A stretch of 64,000 nucleotides of DNA from Sclerurus mexicanus (Eukaryota > Chordata > Aves > Passeriformes > Furnariidae), in NCBI GenBank assembly GCA_013396755.1, contig VWZF01004790.1, positions 124,001-188,000 of the forward strand, read 5' to 3'. Below the pieces are notes generated by a model, which did not search any database, was not told the origin of the DNA, and worked only from the letters and a program-made list of their open reading frames with translations. Positions 15,501-27,500 of the stretch are shown here, in pieces (within the stretch, counting starts at the first letter, position 1; each line of letters starts with the position of its first letter). The position numbers and the translations under genes were made by a program.

Positions 15501-18500
15501 TTTTCAGATGCAGGTTTTGAAAATATATGTGCACATTTTTAGGTTTATAGCCCTACTAATTTCTGTAACTCTTATGCCTAAATGTACTTGACCAGAGTAT
15601 ATTCTTCCATGTTAATCTAGGGTGTTTCTGATTTACTATGAATGCAAGCAAAACTCTGAGATCCCTTGGCCAAACCAAACCTTAGGGAAAAAAGTTAAAT
15701 GCCATTGAGCCAAAAGTTGTTCTTCTGGCTTCAGCAGTAATGTCTGTTTCCATCTGTTTGTACAAGGAGTGTAAGCAAAGGCTGTAACTGATTCAAAATC
15801 CATGCATAGCTGCCTAAGGCACTATGAAAATCTGCTACCAATTTTAAGGTTTTGCATGTTGTCAGGAGGCTGTAATGGGTGTCCTTTCTTGATATCCTGA
15901 CAGTCATTAAACGTCCATTTTATGTTTTTGTTCTGATACCTTACTTTTCTGTTTTTAAAAGGTTTCTTCTGCTGAGGACTGGTCCTACATAAGCAATTTT
16001 TCTCTCCATCGGCAACACCATGACAGTGGCAATGTTCAGATGCTTCAAGAAGTTGGGTATCATTTCAAGCTTCCCCAGAGCACAGATCCTGTAAAGAAGT
16101 TCAAAGATACAATTTACCTCACTCAGGTAACAGTGATGTACTTTGTATAAGTATGTGCCAGTACTTGTTCCGTTAGATTCTGTCAGCAGTTAGAGTTGGG
16201 CCTGTTCTCTTAGGTAATGCTCAGTCATACAGAAAGTTTCTATACTGAAGCATTTGAAAGTCCAGTTTAGTTGGGAAATAGCTTCTCTCTCATGTATTGG
16301 AGAGAGACTTCTGTTTTTGTCATAGAAGGGCTGAAATACTTTTCAGGGAATTACCCAGAAACTGGCTTAACTGGGAGAAAGTCTGGCACTGTGTGCTACC
16401 GTGTCCCCAGCTGGGCTTACTCATGAAGCTGGTGGAGGATGCAGAGATGGCCTTCCCTGGTATGAGGTTATTCCCAGATTTACATGTTACTTCTTGTTTC
16501 AGGGTGGGTGTTGTTCGCCCTTCATGTGGCCCCCCTAGGTTTGTTGCTTTCATTTTTTGCCACATGGAACACACATGCTTTTGAAACAAGATTTTTTTCC
16601 TAGATAATGTAGTTCTCTAAGATTATTAGTACCTTTTATTTTGTTATGGACTCAGGTATTGATATTTTAGAGAATGTATTTTGGGCTTTTTTTCAGATCA
16701 GGAGGCTATATTTTTCATTCACAGTAGTTTTATCTCATGCTTGTTTTTTTATTTGTGATTTCTTTGCAAGTTTTAACAAATGTGTAGTAACTTTCTGATG
16801 CTATTAGGCAAGTTTAAAGTGCTGTTAATTTTTGTTGTGTTTCAGGAATTTCAGAAATACTCTTGGTGGAAATAACTGCACACTAAGTTTTTTATGTTTG
16901 AGAGTCCTGTCAGCAAGTTTTATATAAAAACAAAACAACTTGAGAATTTTAGGCACTCTTGAAAAGAGAACAAGGATAGATGATGCTGTGAAACTGAAAC
17001 AGGAGTAAAACTTGCACAGCGAGGTCCTGAGTCAAAAAGCTATGAGAGTTTCTGTAGGGTTAAGTCTGTCAGGGCCTTATTAACAGGTTGAACAATTGAA
17101 GAATACCAAAATAAGGATAGCAAAAAGGACAAAGAGAGTAAACTTGACTCTAGTGGTTAACTAGTTTATGTTTACCTTTTGAGTTGTCCTAAAGATTTTT
17201 AACTTTATTTTAAGAATTTCTATTAATATTTCCTCAGCCTAGTAATGTACTTTGTGAAGAACATAACAGGCTGTTTGGCATCTGTTGAGAACTTGGCCAG
17301 TAAAAGTTATGAAAACTGTTTTTTAGATGAGGTGGGGAAGGAGAAAAGAAGTGGGAGTGCAGGTGAGGGAAAGTTTTGCTTTTGGCACAGAGTTTTGACT
17401 GCATAGTGGGAATGTGTGCTGTCAGTTCAGATCGTAGGGATTTAGGCATCAAAGTAATGTGTACTGGAGATAGTGCAGCACCACGTCATTTTGCAGTTCT
17501 TGGGGGTTTAAAGTTATAGGCTGTGAAGTCTGTGTTGTATATTAATATATTCACACATTTTGAAAATATTTTTTTATCCATTTGTTGACCAAGGTGATGC
17601 AGGCTCAGTGTACAAAGACAGAAACTGAATTCTATCGTGTTGGTCAAAGTGAAATAATCAAGGGAGAAGGACATACAATGGGAGCTCTGTACTGGCAACT
17701 CAATGACATTTGGCAGGCACCTTCATGGGCTTCCTTGGGTAAGTTTTGTGACAGTCTGGCAAAAAGCATCCAGTCTTGTTTTGTTTTCCTCATCTGGAAG
17801 GGTCAGAATAAGAAGTATGGCTCTGCTCTGTCTCTTGGGTAACATTACAAACTTTGAACCTATTTCTGTCCATCCTTTAGAAATACTTTCCAGAAAAATG
17901 TTTTTTCAGAATCATCCTAATAGTCATGAAAGTGGAAGAGGGTCTAGAAGAAAGCAATTACTTTCCTGTGGAAGTTTTGCAGCTTAAGTTCAGCTTTATC
18001 AGCCACTAATTCTTACCCTTATTTTATCAAGGTTTAGGTTGGAGAAGTTAAAACTATATGTAACTCTTAATTTCTTGAAAATATCTCTTTTTGTTTAGGC
18101 AGCATTCTCATTTCTCCCAAGGAAATAATATAACTGAGGTCAGACAAAGCTGCCTGTAAGGAAGGAGTGATAGTTAAGATTGAGGACACAATCCCCCTGG
18201 GAGGTGAACTTCCAAGTACTGGCCCTTTTCTTATGTAGAGTTGGATCCTCCCAAAACTGTGTGTAATATATCTTTGAGTTTTTTCCAGAAAAAAAATCTT
18301 TGCATTGTTTGCAAGCTAAATTATTTTAAAAGTAGAAAGATCAGTTATTTTAAAATTGGAGATTTTTAATAAATTCTATTTCTAAAAGATGCACAGATGC
18401 ATCTATGCACCCAGCCACCCTGGGTGAGAATGGGCAGAGAGGGAGGTAGTTGGATAAGAGGGCAAGAAGGAGCACCCATGTATAATTTTTTTTCTATAAT

Positions 18501-21500
18501 CTCAACGGATTTGGTTGATTTATTTTTTTTTTCTTCTTTCTGCCCCCCATGGTAAAATAATCAAAACCTCTCCTTTGAGTTGGCAATAGTGCACTGTCAA
18601 AACACCAGCAGAACTGTGATCCTGTTCTGAGCAGCTGGGATTTACAGTGTAAAGGCTGGGCATCTGGATTTCTTCTGTAGCCAGTTGGGGTAGAGATGGT
18701 TATCTCCAAATGTGATTTGTTGTGTCCCTAGCTGTCTAATTACTGGGATGAATTATCTTCTCTGTGCTGAATTTGATTTTCATAGAACTTCCTATGATAC
18801 CTCTCGCCCAGCATAGCTTCTGAGAAGCTCTTCATAGGAGATGACTGGCTGGGATTTGGTGTCTTAACTTGATGTCAGATGAGGTGAATCACTCTTTGTG
18901 ACTAAATTATTCTGCTAATATGCTATTCACACATGGTATCTCTGTATATATATATTATTTTTATTTTTAGAACCCAAAAATAGGTAATTAGACATGAAGA
19001 AATAAGTCAGGCAGTAAGAAATGGGGAGTAATGAGGAATGTGTGGTATGAGGGAAGTGGCTGTTTCATGTTCCATTTTGCCTAGAAGTCATTTTGAAATG
19101 GAGAACTGTTCTATGGCAGCTGTATAGGGCTTGGGTCGACTCTCTTTCAATTTTAGGTATTTCTTACATAGTTTGACTTTGAGAATCTTGATTTAAGTGT
19201 TTCATGAATGTGAAGAAATAAGAGTGAACTAGGCAAAGGTGAGTGTGAAGCTCTTGATCTGTCCTTAGAACAAAACACAATTTGGCCTTGCTTTGAAAAC
19301 AAATTAGCCCACCCCATCTCTCTTTCTCTGAGAGATGTTTGTCCATCTCCATTTTTGTTATTTTTCTTTTTTTATTTATTCATCCAAGCAAAATAAGTGC
19401 AACAACAAAGGAAAACAAACTAGTGAAAGAAACAGGCTTATTTATTTAAATATTAAGACAGTCGTCTAGCTATAATGCTCATCTTCCATGACTTTCTAGA
19501 CTTGTGTTAGCAAATGCATATCCTAGTGTTCATTTTTATGATTCTAGCAATGGGTGATGCTCTTAGGCTTTAAGTGCCTGAAGAGAAAAAGATGCTTAGA
19601 AAAATGTCTCTTTGTAAAGACAGGTGTATTGATAGACGAAGAGATCATGAAGACCATAAATGTCTTTTTAAGTACAGAGCTGACATCACTGTAGAAAATA
19701 CATCAAACACTTGAATTATTCATATGTTGTCGAAGTTGGTTTAGAGAAGGGAAGCTCAGCAGAGATACAGCTGTCCCTTTGTTTTGTTCTATTCCCTCAG
19801 TAGAATGAGGAAAGGTTTAATATTCATTTAATTAGGCAGTGTGGTAGAGGGATTTTGAAATGCTAATGGCTGAAATTATGCAAAACTTCGGAGAAATTAG
19901 TTTTATTTGCACTTCAAAAACGCGTTTCTGCATCTTGTGAGATGGCACAGTGGTATCACCAGTAAGTGCTTTTATTTAAATCTGTTATTTCGCAGAGAGC
20001 CATGAAGGGGCTTACATAATTTCCCCTACAAAGCAGAAATGTTTCCTCATGAAGTTGGGAGGGAAGAAGGTAGCATATGTTTATCCTCTTAATTTTTACC
20101 TTTAAGATGTTTGCTTGAGATTGAATGGAAACACAGCACACTGTCTAGTACTTCTGCCTTCAGCTCAGAACTAAACAGCTTTTATCGCAACTGGGTTTTG
20201 ACTGTTAGCACTTAGTTGTGGAGCTGGTTGTGCCTGTGTTGAGTGCTTTAGCATCTGTGCAGTGTGTTTTGGCGAAGAGTGCTGTGATACACATGGTAGT
20301 TTATCTCACTCCCACACAAGTGTAACCTGGAGGTACACAACTCAGTTGTCTCGAGGTTCCCTTGAACAGATAACTGCGTTTTATTGCAGGTTCAATATTT
20401 AGAGCCCCTGGTGAGCCTTGTACAGCCTATTATGGAGAATAATTGATTAGAATTCATGAGACTGGGGTGAAGAAAGAACTAACAGCATGTTTCTCGGGTT
20501 GCATTTAATGGTGTGAAATGATTAATTTAAAGTCGTTTCAGGGAGAACTGTTTGCTTTCACTCCAGCTATCAGTGTAGAAGCTTCAGGGAACAGTCAGAA
20601 GAAAGGGTACCGGGGTTTCATTACAAACTTAATTTTAGTTTCCTGGTTTGATACCACAATGCAAACCCTGTGTTAATATCAGGAAGAAATTGGGGAACTT
20701 GGATTTCTTTTAGAATTTATTTAAATGTGGTGGGAGGAGGAGAAGACCGCCCCAGGGCTGTTTTAAATAACTTTTGCCTGTTGCCTTTGGGCACTCATGA
20801 CTGTAACAGGAAAGTTTAAGCCCAGAGGTTTCTCAGGATAGCTACCTGATCTTCAGATTTCTTGCATCCATTTTTGGGATGGGGGAAGGGTATTTATGTG
20901 CAACTTGCCTGTTTTTAAATAAAGAAACGTGGCTCTTGTCTTAAGGAAATCAAGACAACAGATGACCTGAATGTGTTGTTTTTTTAATTAGTGAGCCTCA
21001 GTTTTCTATGCTGTCTGAAGTTACTTTGACAATTATATTATCATTTTTTTATTACATTTAATTATATTACCGGTTGCTGAAAAAGTTTCCATTGGAAGAC
21101 ACTTCCTGTGTGAAACTGCTACAGCAGTTGAGCTTTGGGTCTTCAGAATGGCTCTAGGTTTTATTTAAGGGAAATACCAACCTTAAAAAGCTGATGTTCA
21201 GACTAGTGATGTTGTCAAACCTTGCAAATCAATAGCTATAGTAGAATGGGTTTTGAAATGGTACAGAGTTCTAAGTGTGTGGTTTCTTTGTATGTTGGTT
21301 GGGTTTTCTGTTTGTTTTTGTTTCCCTGTGGAAGCGTAATGCCAAATTTACTCTGAGTTGTTTCCTCCTCTGTACGGGGTTCTTGAGGATCTCTCTATCT
21401 GCTGCCCAGATAGCAAACCTTCTCTTTGCCTCCAGTAACATTGGCAGTGGGGCTGTGTAATTCAATTGGAAATGAAGGCACAGCATAGATTGAGAGAAGG

Positions 21501-24500
21501 GCCCGTTCAAAGACAAACACAGTTTTATGTTACACCGAGTAACAGAAACTGTCTACATCAATTGCATTATTGATTTACATATTTAAGACAGTTGAAGCCT
21601 AGATTTTCATCATGTAAATTAAGCTCAGGAAAAAAATTCCAGTCAACTGGAACTGAAACCACAGCCCACACTGGATAACTTGTCTGAACTCTGGTGGCCT
21701 CTCTCTGGAGTCTGCAGTGAGCAGCATCTATTGCACTAACAATTGGAACTCCTGAGAGTCCTGTAGCAGTCCTGAGAGCTTTAGAGATTTCAACCCTCCC
21801 AGATCCTCCCTGTCCATTTCTCATACAAGGCCCATTGCTTCTGTTTGTTAGATCAGATACTGCCCTACAGTTTACTCTGTTTCAGATAATCCATCCTCAG
21901 TCCAAATCTCTCATCTTCTCATGTATAATGACCCTGAAGAGTAATTTGTTGGCACTCCCTGTTATTGGCAGATTTGTCCTTTAAACCCACTGGTGTTTTC
22001 GGTTAGGAATTCTCCTTGGAATGCCAGAATATGGCTTCATTGTTATCACCAGGGGATCAGGCCCAGCCGGCACAGGCAGGTCCTGCTTGACCACCCTGAT
22101 CCTCTGTGACAAGGTGACCTGACTGGTGGATGAAGGAAAGGCTGTGGATGTTGTCTGCCTGGACTTTAACACCATTTCCCACAGCATTCTCTTGGAGAAA
22201 GTGGCTGCTTGTGGTATGGATAAGTGCACTGTTCGCTGCAAAAGGAAATGGGCTGGATGACTGGCACAGAGAGTTGTGGTGAATGGAGTTACATCCAGCT
22301 GGCAGCCGGTCACTAGTGGGGTTCCCCAGGGATCAGTGTTGGGGCCAGTCCTGTTTAATACCTTTATCAACGACCTGAACGAGGGGATTGAGTACACCCT
22401 CAGTCAGTTTGCAAGCACCAAGTTGGGTGGGAGTGGTAGGAGGGCTCTGCAGGGGGATCTGGACAGGCTGCATTAATGTATGATGTTTAACAAGGTGGAG
22501 CACCAGGTCCTGCACTTGGGTCACAACAACTCCATGCAGAAATACAGGCTGGGGGCAGGGTGGCTGGAAAGCTGCCTGGAGAAAAAAGACCTGGGAGTGC
22601 TGGTCGTCTTCATGCTGAACATGAGCCAGCACGTGCCCAGGTGGGCAAAAAGGCCAATGCCATCCTGGCTTGTGTCAGGAATAGTGTAGCCAGCAGGTTC
22701 AGTGATTGTCCCTCTCTGCTTGGCACTCGTGAGGCCACACCTCTAATTCTGTGTCCAGTTCTGGGCCCCTCACTGCAAGAAAGACATTGAGGTGCTGGAG
22801 CAGGACCAGAGAAGGGCCATGGAGCTCAGGAAGGGGCTGGAGCACAAGTCATATGAGGAGCAGCAGAGGAAGCTGGGGTTGTTTAGCCTGGAGAAAAGGA
22901 GGTGCAAGGGTGACTTTATTGCTCTCAACAAGCACCTGAAAGGAGGCTGTAGCCAGGTGGAGGTCAGTCTTTTCTTGGAAGTAACAAGTGACAGGACAAG
23001 AGGAAGTGGCCTCAAGTTGTGCCAGAGGAGGTTTAGATTGAATATTAGGAAAAATTTCTCCACTGAGAGTATTGCTAAGGCTGCCCAGGGAAGTGGTGGT
23101 ATCATCGTTCCTGGAGGTATTTGTAGGATGCTTAGATGTGGCACTCAGGGACATGGTTTAGTGATGCACTTGGCAGGTGGACAGTTGAACTCAATGATCT
23201 TAGATGTCTTGCAACATGAATGGTTCTAAAGTTCTGTATCCTGAGCAGCAACAATACACTGAGTGTATTCATCAGTTTATCAAACAGTCTGTTTTGAAGA
23301 AGCTCGGCAGCCTCCCCAGTTTTCATTCAAACTCATCTCTTTGGTTTGCTTCAATGCTATTAATTTGAATGCCAGTGGTGATTTTTCTGGCAACAGACTG
23401 ATCTCACAGCACAGTTGAATCTTGCATGGGTTTTCCAGGCAGATTCAAGCTTTTCTTGTGTGTTTGCCAAGCTAGCAGGTTGTGAACCTGCTGAGAACAA
23501 GGTGACATGTAAGGTGCTAAGCTGGAGCTAATGCACTTTGCTCTCTACAAAGTTCATTTTGGTCTATATGGAGTGTAGGCAGAGCATATTCAGGTCGGCC
23601 TGGGAAAGTCCAAACACACCCTTTAAAGACTACATCACTCTGGATGAAGTCTTTACATATGTGATGTTTGAAAGCGCTAAGAGCTTTGCACAAACACCGA
23701 AACACAGAGAGGTAATTAGTTGCAACAAAAACATATTACTGAAAATATTTTTCAGCATCTGTGGGCATTAAACCTGTTGTATAAAACAAAGAGCCAGAAA
23801 CAAGAATGAAACCAGTGTCTAACTTTTTTTCCTTAAGAGATGGTGCAGCTGACTTGCTGCTTCTTTTTAGTGCCGTTTCAATGACAGATATTGGGTGAAA
23901 AAACAGACTTAAAATGCTGACAGTGGGTGCTAGATGGAAGGTTAATAGAGGAAAAAATGGAAGCAGCTTTTCTTTCAAAATGATTATGTGGCACTGTTGT
24001 ATCTGGCAGAGTTGCTTTTTTTTGGAAATGATACAATGTTTGATGGCTTTTCCAGTTTAATGACAGATTTCCAAAGTATGAAAATTAATGAGTTACATCT
24101 CATTAAAGAGGCAATACAAACTGATTGGCATGTGTCTCAGGGATAGTAACTCCCATGAAGTAAGTGTTACCTCTAGATCTTGCAAATTCATTTTGCCAAG
24201 CTCAGAGTTATCTTTGGTTTGAAAACTTGTTTTTTGTCTTTGTTGCTATTCATGTTCCTCTTAAGAAAGAGGGGGATTGGAAAAGGGGAAGAGAGCATTT
24301 TGTATAAACACCAAAAGTCAGATTCTGGTGTCTCTTTTTATATTAGCAGTAGTTTGTGACAATGCCATCAATGCCAGGGTGTTTTTCTGGATTCTCAACA
24401 ACACTGATGCTCTAGCTGCTTGCTTAATGTGTGGTATGCAGTGTCAGCTTTGTCACTTGTGTTTAAGGCTTTATTTAGCTGAATGACAGAGTAGCAACGA

Positions 24501-27500
24501 TAGGGCTGAGAGGTAGAAAATACAACCTTTTGGTGAAGTTCAAAGTAAAGCTTGAAAGAGCATCAAATCTTTTTCAGAGCAGAGCCTTGTGTAGAAGGAA
24601 GCAAGTATCACCTTCTGTGATACCTTTGCACTTGATAGAGAGGAAAAAGGGTGGAGGGAGTGTTGTATTGCCATAGCAGGACCAGAAAGCACAGGAAGAG
24701 ACTGTGTGCCAAGGCAATATTGGATTCAGTTTGAATTTTTCTTCTTCTTTTTAACCCATTTCAGAGTATGGTGGTAAGTGGAAACTGCTCCATTATTTTG
24801 CCCAGAACTTCTTTGCACCACTGCTGCCTGTGGCCTATGAAGACCAAGGTGTGTTGTACATTTATGGTGTCTCAGATCTTCATGTGGACCAGAAGCTGAC
24901 TTTGAGGGTAAGTGCCACCTCTCACCACTCTTCTGTGCCTCCTGCAAAAATGTGAGAACTTGAAATGAGTACATCTTTGTATAGATAAGCTTCAAGCCAA
25001 ATTCAAGCACAATGAGGTGCGACTCTAATCTTCTTTGGGGCAATACTATCCTTCATTATATTAGTGTGTACTACTTCACAGAAGAAGGAATTAATTGCTT
25101 TGCTTATAGTCTGTAGGTATAAGCCTGAAACGAACTATTCTGTGGTATTGATGATTAAATAAAGTGTGAAAATAGTATCCCACTACTTACCAAAACTGTT
25201 CCCTGGGTGTTAGAATTAGATTAACTGACTTAAGTAGCAGGGAGGGAAAGAGATTTTTACCATTGCTTACCAGTACTCAAAGTATACCACTTTGGGAAAA
25301 AAATTGGTTTATTTTCTGAAATATTAATAGAACTTCAAGGTATACTGTATTTGCAAGGTCACTTATGCAATGTCATAGTTTTTCAATTGATTTTCTATTG
25401 TTTTCTGATAATGCTATAGAAACTGATACGATTTTTAGGCAGTATTTGGGCTGCTGAGTTGTATTGTTGAGAACAGGCTTCCTTTTCAACTTGTTACTTT
25501 TTGTTGTGGTTAATCATATGGCAGCCAGATCCCAAATGAATTTAGGGACCATTTTGCACTACGAGATGTAACTCCTGACACAGAGTGTGTCCCATATGAA
25601 AACTCTGGTAAGGTTGGAAAAACAGACCTGCAATAGCTAGACATTTTGGAACTAGTAGTATGAGTGTGTCAATTCCTAGTTCACTGCTCTGGTGGACTTC
25701 CATGAATTTTTGGATTTATAAGGTTGCTTATATGTAGAATATATGCTCCAGAAAGTGGTTGCAGTTTCTGGTCAGTTCTTGGAGTAGGACTGCAGTTATT
25801 GAAATTGTTTATTTCTGGTCTGAGTTATTCTAACAGACTTACATTCCGATTTTCTGATAACATAAGAGAAGTGCTGGCAGTAGAGTAGTTCTGATGAATA
25901 CTGTATTTTGCACTTCCAAAAAATTTGGAACTTAACTTTTGAAAGGGGTTAAGATCTATTTCTGACTGGAGAAACTCAACTCCTGTTAAGGTAAAAAAAT
26001 AACCTAAAATTTATTAAATAAATAGAACGTTGTAATTCTCATTATGTGCTTATCTTCCAATTTATGCCTTTTTTTCAAAGGTATGTTCATAATACATGCA
26101 TAATGTCTGGGAATGTGTTTTGCTGTATTAATATAACTTCCATAATCCCTTTTAAAATGATGCAGTTTACGTCTGTTTAGTGGTGATTATGCAGAAACTC
26201 TATCTTACCCAGTTGGGTTACATCAGATAACACCAAGCAATCTTAAGAAAATCCTTTGCTTGACTTTTTTTTTAATCAAGGAGAGGAGGAAAAAGAGTCA
26301 ACAAATTAGTCACTCACTAATTCCATTTCCCAGCACTCCCTTGGCAGGAATTGGCACTCCCCTCCTCTTGAGGAGCCTGGAGAAAACAAAAAGTCTTGCA
26401 GATCAAGAACAACAGCAGCTCCAGACTGAAATGGGCTTACTGTTTTTAGAATGATCTAATTATTATGCCAGATAACTCCAAACTTTGTGGAGTTTCTTGC
26501 TAGGTGAAATCAGCTGGGGCTGTCAGGAAAACATCTGTTGCAATGAGCAGTCTGAAACCTAGGATGCTGCATTGTCTTCACAGATGTAGCTTTTCTTCTA
26601 AGCTTTGTGCTCTCTCAACACGCTTCATAGGTCATTGTGCACGCCTGGAGTTCCTTGGAGCCAGTATGCACCCTTGCCAAAGAAGGTGTGACTGTTAAAG
26701 CACAAAGTGCTGTCCCCATCTACAAGGAGTCCATAAGTGACGTTCTGGAAAGATGCAGAAACTGTACCAGGAAAAGCTGTGTCATTACTTTCTGTCTTGT
26801 GGGAGAAGATGGCCTCCAGAGTCCTACGAACCATTACTTCCTTTCATCACTAAAGGATGCTGTAGGAATGGAGAAGACCCAGCTTAGTGTAAGCATCAGT
26901 CATGCTAAATTACTGTATTTGCTTTTGCTAATCTTACTGTTTTGAGTGGTTTGCCTGCTATACAGTGTGATTCCACTGAATGTTCTTTCCCCTTAGTTGT
27001 TGCTACTCTAGCTTTCATGTTGAGTTCAAAATCAATTTTTTTTCTGTCTCACTATATGAATATCTAAATAAGACTAGTGGGGTTTTTTTTGTCTGTGGGT
27101 GTTTTTTGCCTGGGTTTTGTTTTGTTTCAAGTAATGAAGTCTCCTTTTCATTTTTTAGGCTGTCTTTCACCCAGTTGCTACAGCATTGCTCCTTTCTTTC
27201 TTTTTTGTCCCTAAGCAAAAAGCATGATGACAAGTGTTTTGGCTTGCAGACAGTAATGGCAGTATTAGGTGATCCTAGTTCAGTTGAGTGTGGAATGCAT
27301 TATTGTCATCATATTTCCTCTATTTCTTTTTGAAGTGCTAGGATTTCCTCTGGAAGTGCTCAGGCTCTCAGATCAGTGTACCATTGCTAACATGCAATAT
27401 TCCATGCTCCATTCCTCCTCCTTCAAATCCCTGCCCTCCAGAAAGGGTTCTGATTTGCTTAGTAGTGATTATTTCTTAATAGCTGACAAGTGTGTCAGTC

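Noticed and set aside
22792..23229. 145-codon open frame on the + strand
   Set aside because: It is the 3' part of the decayed CR1 reverse-transcriptase frame, not a host gene.
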